Shown: positions 21,929 through 32,088 of the stretch, piece after piece
Numbering within the stretch: position 1 is the stretch's first letter
Layout of the letters: each line of letters begins with the position of its first letter
Source: Gonapodya prolifera JEL478
Taxonomy: Eukaryota; Monoblepharomycota; Monoblepharidomycetes; Monoblepharidales; Gonapodyaceae
Direction of reading: 5' to 3'
Length of the DNA stretch: 39,992 nt
NCBI GenBank assembly: GCA_001574975.1
Contig: KQ965899.1
Coordinates: forward strand, 2,045 to 42,036
Translations under genes and position numbers: made by a program
Notes under the pieces: generated by a model
Database searches by the model: none
The model's input: only the letters and a program-made list of their open reading frames with translations
What the model was told of the DNA's origin: nothing

Positions 21929-22658
21929 ATGTCTGGTGCGTCGCCGCCCGAATTCTGGTGGAATCGGACTCGTAACTGACCTCGATTCTTCCCATCCCCA
22001 CCCTCTCTCACCACGGAACGTCTTGCGATGCTTCTTTTTCCACCAATCAGGAAAGGGAAAGGCAGGAAAGGCAGGAAAGGCATCTGACTCCAAGTCCAAG
22101 TCCAGGTCCGCAAAGGCCGGACTTCAGGTGCGTTGCAGGCTTTCTTCAATCTGGACCGCTCTTTCCGATGCTGACCGCAACACTCTTCTCCTGCACCCTC
22201 TCTCGGACTCGGATCTTGTAGTTCCCCGTCGGTCGTATCCACCGTCTCCTCCGCAAGGGCAACTACGCTCAGCGTGTCGGTGCCGGTGCGCCCGTCTACC
22301 TCGCCGCCGTTCTCGAGTACCTCGTCGCTGAGATTCTCGAGCTCGCCGGAAACGCCGCGAGGGACAACAAGAAGACCCGTATCATCCCCAGGCACTTGCA
22401 GGTGAGCTTTCACTCCAACGTTTCCACTCTAACATTTTGTTGACGGTTTCCCTTCCTCGCCTCGCCTTGCCTCGACTTCACTCGCAGCTCGCCATCCGTA
22501 ACGACGAGGAGCTGAACAAGCTTCTTGCCGGCGTCACCATTGCCCAGGGTGGTGTGCTCCCCAACATCCACTCGGTGCTCCTCCCCAAGAAGACCGACCT
22601 TCCCGGAGCTCCCCCTCCCCGCGCTGGCAAGGGTGGAAAGGCTAGCCAGGAGGCTTAA
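21929..22658 (+). CDS. Histone H2A with an SQEA tail
   Basis: Core histone H2A. It starts [14 protein letters not shown] after a 5' intron that splits codon 3. The fold follows: [57 protein letters not shown] and [20 protein letters not shown], then [20 protein letters not shown], ending GKASQEA. Introns lie after codon 3, after GLQ and after RHLQ. The final SQEA places a serine-glutamine at the position phosphorylated by ATM/ATR-type kinases in fungal H2A and animal H2A.X, but with alanine as last residue where a bulky hydrophobic one is usual. Confidence 0.96.
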
Positions 22659-23085
22659 GGGCCCGGAGCTGACTGTATCGACTTGTAGTACATCCGGAGG
22701 GTAAACCTCTTGGTTCTGTCAACGGAATTTTTAAATTCCACCTTATGACACTTGTAAATACATCTTTTTGTCTCGATTTTCATTGGGCAACCTTCTGTCC
22801 GTTCTCGATCCACACCAATTATTTTGATTAGACCGCCCGCCCGGCCTTGCCGTTGAATGTTGCTGGCGACATGTGTACTTTTGAAGCCCAGAAGTGGGCT
22901 AGACAGACCATCCCTCCGCCACTTTCGTTTGTGTAAGTGAACGTTTGCAGCCCTCCACGCACCCTGTGGTCTCTCCAGCCTAGCCCGGAAGAGGAAAGTG
23001 CTTTGAGTTGATATGATGTGCGCAATATTCAATTAATAATCTAACAGCCTGTACAGTAATGCACCGAATCAATAAACATTTAAAT
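22659..23085. other. Convergent intergenic region
   Basis: About 430 bp between the 3' ends of H2A (+) and the Zn-cluster regulator (-). Nothing coding is supported. I see no metazoan-type histone 3' stem-loop immediately after the H2A stop codon, which agrees with intron-containing, polyadenylated histone genes. Confidence 0.5.
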
Positions 23086-26000
23086 CTAGATGAGCCCTTC
23101 CCCCATTCGACGCAAAGTCATGTAATAGTTGCCTCCAGCACCTATGAAATCAGACTTCAGATTGGTTTAATCGCAACCTCGCCCCCATTCCCCTCACTCA
23201 CCCCAGCAATGAGCCATCCTCCTGAGCATTTCCAAATGAACCGTCAGACCTTCCTCCGTTCTCTGGATAGCGGCCGCAAGGAGATCCCCTGGAGTTTTGC
23301 TTTTGAAGTGTGGACCAACAATGCTGTCCAAGTAATCATCTATTGGAATGGCAGACTGCAGCTCATGTCGGCATAAGGCGTGGACTGCGCCGCACTGAGA
23401 GAAGGAAGAACAGGGTGGTGAAAAAAAAAGATCCAAAATACTTGTGCCTGTGAAATCCTCACCTGGAACACGGGGTGGAAAGCAAACGTGTTCACCCGTG
23501 AGCAATCGGGGTTCCGCAAAAGCAGTCGAGTCACAATAATACTGCTTTCATATGCAGTACTGTAGCAGATCTCCTGCGAGCGTGGGGTGGGCCACACCAA
23601 CGAAGGACCCCCATCTGGGGAGACAGTTGCCGAAGGTCGATGCAAGAGAACACGCGCGAGACAAAACTGGTGTAAAACAAACGCCATGGGTTAGTGAACG
23701 CTGACAAAAATATTTGAGCCAAATTCACCATCAATCTCAGGAAATGCGCTGCATGGAACACCATCTCTTCCTGCTTGGGTACGCCATCATCCTCGGCCTC
23801 CTGAGGAGACACTTCCGATCTCAAGGCATTCTTGATGTATTCCGGCAGCGCGGCTTCCCACTTCGACAATGCCAGCTCGAGCGATTCTACCGTGTCCTCA
23901 CACGACGCATCCGGTCGGCCGGCCTTCAATTTTGCAAAAGTTCGTACACGGTGGAGAATTCGGTACATTTTACATCGCTCCAGGAATCCGTATGAGGGGA
24001 AGCGGTGCTGCAGGTCCCGAGGATTGGAGGGGTCGGAGAGTGGAACAGGGGCGCATAAGCCGCGAGAAGAGAGATCGGATACAATAGCTTCGGCAGGGGT
24101 TCCCGGAATAGGGTGGCCAAGGTCGTCGACTAAGCAAATTATGAGTGAGAACATTACAAACGGAATCGGTTGGTCAAGAAAGACAGCCGACACTCACGTC
24201 CATTCCATAACTCGTCACTCGGGAGTGGAAGGCTTGCAAAGGCGTCCAAAGAAGGTTGTGGGTGAAGAGCATTCTAGAAGAGATTGTTATGCACGAAACA
24301 ATTGTGCACCATCCAAGAGGACATCCTTACATCATAGTTGAACGCGTAGTCCACCGCAGATATATAAAGAAACCAAGGAATTCTGGTTCGGAACTCATAC
24401 TCCAGTGGATTGAGCAGACGAGGGGGGGGCGAAGAAGGCGGTAGAGTGCTGGCAGGTGGGGGAGGGTGCTGGAGGCCCATTTCAAGTGCCTTATAGAGTG
24501 CAAGAACGGTCCAAGCGTGCCCCCATGAACTCTTTCCTTGGTCACCGGCGTAGGAGCTAGGCACAACGGTAAAACATTGTTCGGACAACAGATCTTGTAG
24601 GGAGTCCAAAAAAACTGAACTTACCCCATCATGAACACAGCGCGAACAGTTGTCAACGACAATTCGTCAACGGACGCGAGGACTCGCTTGGCCCTTGCCA
24701 AAAAAATCTCCGCCTGCCTGCGTTGCCTGAGGTACCTAAATCCGTACGCGAGCGACATATTCAAAAGCAAGGGATTCTTGACGGCATTAGGTCCGAGCAG
24801 AAGAGCAGCCGGCATCTTACACAAAGTATGACGAGACAAAAATTCAGGTGTCACGTGGACGCTTCACTACTTAATCGGCGACTCACCCCAATCGAACACC
24901 AGCATACCGAAGTACCCAAGTACTTTTCCAAAATATATTTGGTCTCGTCCTCCGACAAGAGTGCCGGATTCAGTCGCGTCATGATGCTCAATAATTGCGG
25001 AAGGGGATCCACCCGAAGAGAAACCAAGAGATCCTCGTCCGCCTGAAACCCTTCCTCCTCCGGCCAAGTAGCTTCTTTAGGGCGATTTCCGTAAGAGGTC
25101 GCCTCAGATATGATGGTGGAGACTGGCTCGAGGGTCTTAATCTCCACATTTGGTAATTTTGGCGACTCCGAGGTGGGCGATGCGGACTGGGCCGGCGGGG
25201 ATCCTCCTTGTTGGAACGCAACCGCTTGCAGCTCCTGAACAAGGAGTTCGACCTCGTCTACACACGACTGGAGCTCCTCGCGGGACTTCTGCGTGAGGTA
25301 CTTCGTGTCCCTTGCAAGGAGGACAATATGGGACAAGGGGCTCGGTGGACTGGTAGAAAGACCTTCGTGAGCGGTGGAAGAAGTGAGGCTGAGTGACGTT
25401 GGAGACTTGGACAGCTTTGCATTTGTCGTAGGCGGGGTGTACGGCGATGGCTTCGCTGCAGAACTTCCGACGGATTCAGTGCTCCGGGAAGGCATTTGCG
25501 CAGGGATGGGAACAGCCGGGGAGGTCTCGCAAAGCGTCGACATGACCTCGTCCACATGTTGGGACTCCAGCATGCCGAGACCAAGTGAGACGGGGTCAAG
25601 GTTCACGAAAGGCTCAAAAATATCGTCCGTAGCCTCGGAAGTACCAATCAAGTGGTACATGTCCACGTCCGCGGCAGGAGTACCGGAAGAAGCAATGTTG
25701 TATGGAGACATCATCCAATCCGCGTGATCTTTATTGCAATATGGTGGTCAGGGGAGACACAAGTGTATTCGACACAACAAGTGGCTCACCTTCTGTCAGT
25801 TTTCTCTTCTTCGAAGTTACCGGAGGCAAAAGGTCCGCATCTGGTTGAGATGTGTAATAAGTGTCCCCACTCAACCCTCGCCCATTGAAATGTGCTGAAT
25901 GTCCGTTCTGCCCTCCAGATCCTATCATCGGAGGCATGGCCATTAAGTGTCTGGCATTTTCTTCGGTGATCTGCGCCCTCCATGCAGATACGTCCATATT

Positions 26001-26606
26001 GAGAAGCGTTTCGGTGTCTGCAGTGACAAGGGTGGGTGACGGCGAGCGTTCCGGGCGATTGACGGAAGTGGTGCCGTCCGGTACCAAATTGAGCACAAGA
26101 GATGATGTAGCAGCGAGGAGGGAAGAGAGGTTGGGCGTGGCATCGACTGCAGTCGGGACTTGAGCTCCATTCTCCAGGATCTTGCCAATGCGGGTCATCC
26201 TGGCGAATTGATGGATCGTGACACGTGCGATCACAAAATATCCAGTAAGTCGGAGAATAGTGACTTGACCGAGAAGGGATTGGTAACTCACTGAGTGACC
26301 AGGTCCGATAAGAGTTCTGTTGACACTCCATTGCCAGTCCCGCCAGAGCTCACACCAGGAGGCCGTTCGTAAGTGCATTTCCTCCTGGGACCACAGGTCG
26401 CACATGGTTGCTGCCCATCACAGCGGCGTTTGAGAGAATGGCATCTGGATTAACTTCGGGTCAGCTAGGTGCGGATGCCCCAACCTTCCAGGTGACAAGT
26501 ACCTATCGCAGGCCTTCTGAACTTTCTTTGAGGCTAAGTTCCGTGGGTAAAGATTGGAAAGTGATCGGGACTCGATAAATCGGCGGGGACAACCTACAGA
26601 CAACCA
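23086..26606 (-). CDS. Zn2Cys6 fungal-type transcription factor
   Basis: Gal4-type sequence-specific DNA-binding regulator, nuclear. The zinc cluster forms when two exons are joined (around 26520 and 26440): KACDRCHSLKRRCDGQQPC and then ATCGPRRKC, with cysteine spacing C-x2-C-x6-C-x5-C-x2-C-x5-C. A basic KKRKLTE follows near 25800, then a Ser/Pro-rich region, then the fungal_trans middle homology domain with LLLNMSLAYGFRYLRQRR, SSWGHAWTVLALYKALEMGL and TRIPWFLYISAVDYAFNYD. Helical C-terminal parts follow. The last exon reads through a splice at about 23190 to RRMGEGLI and a stop at 23086-23088. The initiating ATG was not resolved; the first coding exon may lie slightly upstream of 26606. Target genes are unknown; the divergent CMD genes are the nearest candidates. 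Confidence 0.82.
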
Positions 26607-27214
26607 TCACGTACCATCGGTGACATTTCTCTTGTCTAAACGCTTCGCACTTTTCTTCGCCGCAGTCTCCGCACCAATTCCGTTCATTCCCTTGCTACTT
26701 TCGTGCGATCTGTGGGGAAACAGAGCGTGTGTCCTAAGACGTTTACTGGCAACCGCCTGCTTTGCCACACATCTGTGTCCTTTTTCGGTCTGTGGCATGG
26801 AGATACTCTTATCACAAATAAAACTTTCTCACTATGCTAAAATTGGAAGTCAGAGGAGAGTCTCGAGTGGTGTGGGGAACGGGGTGAACGTATGCTCCGG
26901 GGTGTTGAGTCACCTCCGTCTGGTCACCACAGTTCCCATGTTTCATCCCCTTCCTCCTTTAGATAATGTGATTCAATGATTCAATTAAATGGTCGATGAG
27001 GAAGATTCTGCAGAGACGATTACATGCTTGAATCTTCTCATCTTCGTCCAAACACCTTCATTTCCAATCGTTACGTGTTTATGCAAGGTCGACCATATCA
27101 GGAAGTCCGTTTGTCCTGCTGTAATGGTCATTACAAGATAATAAGTGGTTCTGGTGGTGAAAAACGGCACATCGAAGACCGATTCCGACCAAAGAAATCC
27201 AAACCCAACCAACG
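26607..27214. promoter_or_regulatory. Divergent intergenic region, regulator / CMD genes
   Basis: About 600 bp between the Zn-cluster regulator (-) and the first CMD gene (+), so it should hold both promoters and perhaps the regulator's first exon. Only short overlapping ORFs are present. No convincing CGG-N-CCG zinc-cluster operator stood out on reading. Confidence 0.4.
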
Positions 27215-28216
27215 ATGGGACCCACGGCTGCCGATGCCCGCGCGATTATGGCCTTGTACAGGTGAGCTGCCCAATCAGCATTACCAGAGTATCTCAGACG
27301 TCCAAATCGCTGCCATCCGCATCGCTCTGATTGCTCCCCCTGCCATTTTCACTTCATCTTCCCCAGAGACTTGGCAGCAAAAGCTGGCGCGACCAAAGGT
27401 TTCGCGACACAAGGCGTATCGGACTTCCTGAAGGATGTGCGTTGACTTACACCTTAGAATTCGCGATAACGCTCTGCTGACTTCTTCAACATTTGATGTT
27501 AAGATTCAACAGGTGTGGTGTGAACGCGTGTTTGCTCCAGGGGTGGGAAACTGACGCTACCGTCATAACGATCCCGAAGCTTATTCCAGACATGGGTGAT
27601 TGTGAGTGCTCTCGGCGACCTCTTTCCCGCATATCCCCTGACCCTCCCCTTTCCACTCCGTGCTTTTACTTCTCCCCCGTTTCTCTCGCAGTTACTATCC
27701 ACTACATCGCCAAAGTTTACGCCGCACCAGGCCTTGACCCAAAGCAGCGCGCTCTTCTGGTGCTTTCAACTCTCATAACTCAAGGCGCCGAGCCAGAGCT
27801 TGAGATTCACGTGAGCAGGAAAGGGGACGTGGACTTTGATGTTGCAGTGCGAATAATCTCTCTCTCATTCCGTTCGCAGACTCACACGGCGCTCAACGTG
27901 GGGCTCCTACCCAGAGAAGTAGCTGCAGTGCCCGTTAATTTGATTCCATGTGAGTGCAGCGTCTTCGGCCATTTCACTCCAGTGAGTGAATGAATTGCCG
28001 TATTATAATGACTCTTCGTTCCAGACGTCGGCTTTCCGTCTGTTCTGGTAAGCGACTTGACTCCCTTTCCCTCCCCAGTCTCCGTTTACTATTCGCCGTT
28101 CTTTGCAGAACGCTCTCAAAGTGATAGTCCGCGTTTTCAAAGAGCGAGGTATTGACATAGCGAAAGTAGGACTGGAACAAGCTGGTGCGCTCTTGAGTCG
28201 TCTGATTGCCACGTGA
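27215..28216 (+). CDS. Carboxymuconolactone decarboxylase-like protein 1
   Basis: Small all-helical protein of the CMD/AhpD-like superfamily. Eight exons are inferred: 27215-27261, 27367-27436, 27513-27542, 27580-27601, 27692-27810, 27880-27949, 28025-28047 and 28109-28216 (162 aa, phases consistent). The core reads GLDPKQRALLVLSTLITQGA, then ELEIHTHTALNVGL, then PYVGFPSVLNALKV, matching the CMD pattern. I see no CxxC thiol pair, so it is closer to gamma-carboxymuconolactone decarboxylases than to the AhpD peroxidase reductant; substrate unknown. The intron at 27543-27579 is only 37 nt and is the weakest join. A second copy follows 77 bp downstream. Confidence 0.75.
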
Positions 28217-28293
28217 TCGTGTTACAAAATGGCGGATCTCTCAACACAGCCCTGAATAAAACGAAACCCGCCAAAGAGCCCGGGCGGGTTATC

Positions 28294-28922
28294 ATGCGAG
28301 AATATCGTGATATGGGCAAGGCACTTGGAGCTAATGTTGTGAGTCATAGAAGGCACGAGGACATTAACTGGGGCTCACAAATCTCACTTTAGGGAATGGC
28401 GATGCCAGGTGGCCCCTCCTTTGCCAAGGACACTCGGATCATCGCACCGCAGATGCGGGGTAAGCACTGCAATCTTCCCTCAGTGCTCACTAACCCACAC
28501 CTTTGCGTAGACATCCAGGAGGAAACTGGGGACTGGATCTATGCGCGCCCAGGCTTCACAAAGCATCAGCGAAGTTTGGTGATACTAAGCTCGCTCATCA
28601 CCCAAGGCGTAAGTTCGCCTGCGTTGTCGGTCTGCCTTTGATCTGACCTTTCTTCCGCTCGACCAGGTTGACCCCGAAGTTCACATACACGTCCACACTG
28701 CGTTGAACGTGGGACTGACTGCGCGAGAAATAGTGGCGATTGGGTGGACTTTGGTGCCATGTAAGTGCTGCAATGACAGACCGTTTCGACAGAATGGACA
28801 ATATCGTTCGTGCATTTCCAGATGTGGGATTCCCCCGGTCATTCAACGGTCTGAAAGTGATGGCGGCGGTATTCAAAGAGAGGGGGCTAAGTCTGGAAGA
28901 GGTTGGCAAAGGAAAGCTTTAA
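28294..28922 (+). CDS. Carboxymuconolactone decarboxylase-like protein 2
   Basis: Tandem paralog of the preceding gene. Exons are 28294-28338, 28393-28459, 28511-28608, 28667-28760 and 28822-28922 (134 aa, phases consistent). The core reads FTKHQRSLVILSSLITQGV, then VHIHVHTALNVGLTAREI, then PYVGFPRSFNGLKVMAAVF. It shares with copy 1 a phase-1 intron just before the tyrosine of YVGFP, which supports duplication. Sequence just upstream of the ATG still encodes GRVI in frame, similar to copy 1, so the true start could be upstream on an unrecognised exon. No CxxC pair is present. Confidence 0.72.
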
Positions 28923-29305
28923 AAACAATACACGATATTGCCCATTACCCATCCATTCTTCGTTTTAACTAGAGCTAGGATCGTCCGTCCTCGGCTTGTC
29001 TACTCGTTCTCTTTCCCTCGGCTCTCTTTTACCTGTGTCGATCGCCTGACACTTGATCACGAAAATTGGGGGACATCGCGTAGACACAGGAGAGTTTAAG
29101 TGCCGTGTCGCACAATAAAAGATCACTTCTCGTAAGTGTCAACTTGGTGCCACTGGAGCAGAGATGAGGACTCGTCTGACTACGGGTGTGAATTATGCAG
29201 AAGGCAAAAAATCTGAGCCGAACGTCGCTTTGTACCACTCGTGAACCTCGGGGTGACACTGCATGGTTGGGCGACTTAAGTGGTTTGCAATCTCGCGGCA
29301 GTGAT
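28923..29305. other. Convergent intergenic region
   Basis: About 380 bp between CMD gene 2 (+) and the PIF1 helicase (-). No coding potential is supported; it should contain both 3' UTRs. A CACAATAAAAG stretch near 29110 could act as a poly(A) signal on the plus strand. Confidence 0.5.
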
Positions 29306-31974
29306 TCATTCGCATTTACCAACCATCACTTTTCTGGCGTCAAAATTTAGCACCTGTAAGGTTTCAAGCGACCTTGCGCGTGATAAAGCAACGTAGACTT
29401 GACCGGATTCACTATAGTCGTCCCGGCGAAAGGTAGGTTTGTCATTCTGTGCACACTCAGCAATCATTTCATACCTACAAGACTGACTTGAGATCGACCT
29501 TCAACCTATCAAGAGTAAGTCCTTGAGATTTATGGACAGTGGTCGCCCACGCGAGTGCGAGGGGTATTTGAGAGCGTAAGGCGACAATTTTGCCTGGGGG
29601 ATTGAAGGAATAGAAAGATCCGCACGACGTGAGATCTGGTACACCAACCATTTTCCTTGACATTCCATTCTTCTCTGTTGAGGAGAGCTACTTCTGATCG
29701 ATCAAACTCCAAAAACATGTCTGGTAAATCCAAAGTCTCGCAATAAACAAAGTGAGGTGACACACCTTCACGACAGGACACCCTGTCAGTTCGTCAAACG
29801 TTTCTACAGTCCCAACAGATCCGTTGACAAGGGTAGGGGAGAGATTCTTCAGTAGCATCACTAAGGCCCCAGCTTTCAACGACAGCGTCTCTGGTGCCAT
29901 GCAGCTTTCTAGTCGCTCTTTGCTGCCTTTATCTTTTGCCTAGAATGGAATGTCAACGCGACTCGAACCCCATCGCTTCGTCGTAACTCACGCGGAAAAC
30001 TCGCACCGTTCCTGGCAACTCTCTTAATTTCATTCCATTTTCTTCGTCCACTTCGTCTCGTCTTGAGTACAATACGCTGGGTTCCTTTCCTTGCCATGCC
30101 GTGGGGACTTTTTCCAGGCTTTGCAAGGTGGATATACTGTTGGTTGACAAATTGCCTGTCCGGATCTCGTTCAGAATGTTTATGAACTCGATGTCCGTCT
30201 GGCGAAACACAGTCTTGAGATCGAAGAAATGAACAATGGAATTCCTGAAACATGGCGATTGGAAGACTGGAGGCAAACCCCGTTTCACACATTCTGAGAC
30301 CTTATAAAGGGATTCCTACGTACGGAACCGAAGCTCCCGTTTGCTTTCGCTGCGCTCAAATGGCTTGGCAACAACTGGGGGAAGTTCTGGTATGGAATTA
30401 ATTGAGCGCGACACAGTTTGGCAACGAATACACTTCTCATGCGTAGGTACTTACGAAAGAAATCACCGGACATCACCAGTTGTATCCCTCCAAATGGTTC
30501 CAGGGAGCGACGAAGTCTGCAGGCAATTGCTTCAAGCTTCTCAAACTGTAAAACGCGTCATAAAACGTTTAGGGTTAAACGGAGCCACTCCCCTAGTGTG
30601 AAAAGGAAAGCATCCCATGGTCGAACTCACCAAGTCAGCATCCATCATGGACACTTCATCCACAACAAGAACTTTTGTGTTGATCCACTTGCGGTAAAAT
30701 CCCTTTCGTGAGCAGATAATCTTGATGAGCGTATCCACTTCCTCGTCCCCAAGGCCGATCCCTGCGAACTATGCGGACCAAGAAGGAAGGTACATCAAAG
30801 GGAGCATAGAGAGTCGAGTATTTGCGCGTACCGAATGAATGGTGGTTGCTCCGATGTTCACGGCCGCAATACCGGTAGTCGCCGTGACAGCCACTGCTTC
30901 TTCACCATGAAGCTGCTGAAGCTGCTCGACGAGGTAGCGCAAGAGGTGGGATTTTCCCGTGCCCGCCGAGCCCGTAAAGAAGACAGATTTCTGGAGACAG
31001 AATACCCATCAACCGTTTGGTTTTGCAATGCAGTGGCCAGAAAGAGCGCCCTTACACGATTGTTGAGAACGGTTTTCGCCACTTCTTTTTGCTCGTCCGA
31101 GAGTGTGCTTTCATTTATTAGAGGTTGCGCAGGATGTCGGGGTACCACCTTGGGTAAGTCCGAGACGCGGGCCTAGCAGTGTCAAGCAATTCATTGGGCT
31201 ACTATCGTTGTCACATATCAAACTCCTTCACACCTTGATGTGTGTCCGCAAATGCTTCGAAATGGCCACCTTCACGTCCGGGAATTCTGAGGCACTAATT
31301 GTACATCACGTCTAGGGAGTACATTTGATGATAACTCACTATCTCTGATTGCAAGTTCCACATCACTGTAAGCGTTTATGGGAAGCAGCCATTTCCGCTG
31401 GTCCATATCCCACCGGATGTGTCCATCAAAAGCTAGCCTCGACCATTCCGTGAACTCTTTTGATTTTTTGTACTTCAACGCGAAGAATTGTTGGTTGAAT
31501 GGCTCGAAGGTCACGCGATTCGGCAGTTGAGACGACGACGTGGGCCGGCGATGGCGGTATGCCACAGGGGAGGATTCCCGGGACGAGTGCGACAGAGCGA
31601 TCGCACTTGTGTAAAAATTTCGAGCGTCCGTGATTGCTGTCGCGGGGACACTGATGCCTGTCCCGAACCCCAGACGACAAAGAGCTCGCACGAGAGTTGG
31701 TGAGCTCCTTTTCCCGTACTCTCGTAGGGCACAAATGTACACGTTCCAATAGAGAGGTCGATGAAACTGCATTCCCTCAGAATCTCCGATGATGGACTCC
31801 ACCACCGTTGTGACGTGTTCGAGTCTGGACAAAGACGCGCGCTCCTCAGACAACGATCCGTCTACTTCCAAAGGTACCAGCCTGACCTGTACGTTGCGTT
31901 ACCGCGGCATAAGAAAGGACCGTTGCTACGAACGTATGCTTTGGATGCGGGCTCTCGGTCTTCCAACTACACAT
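29306..31974 (-). CDS. PIF1-family DNA helicase
   Basis: 5'-to-3' superfamily 1B DNA helicase for nuclear or mitochondrial genome maintenance. Motifs in order: [16 protein letters not shown] (Q-like motif), [14 protein letters not shown] (Walker A), [17 protein letters not shown] (Ia), [14 protein letters not shown] (Walker B), [13 protein letters not shown] (III), [40 protein letters not shown] (V) and [19 protein letters not shown] (VI). It ends at 29306 through an exon joined near 29417/29490. At least eight introns are present. Upstream of the helicase, an extra domain of about 150 residues contains [20 protein letters not shown] followed by [11 protein letters not shown], resembling the HARP domain of SMARCAL1 (inference). 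The first exon (31974, [10 protein letters not shown]) is tentative. It lacks Rep and OTU domains, so it is not a Helitron transposase. Confidence 0.85.
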
Positions 31975-32088
31975 TTGCCAGGTATGAGAAAGTCACTGGC
32001 ACTTCTGGCACTTCTAATTGTACTTCTGATTTCAATATAAACAAAATGAGTCAAATACATTTAAATATATACACAGTCATGCCCTCCT

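Noticed and set aside
29306-31974. Helitron (RepHel) transposase
   Set aside because: Only PIF1 helicase motifs are present; there is no HUH Rep domain or OTU domain nearby, and no clear Helitron ends flank it.
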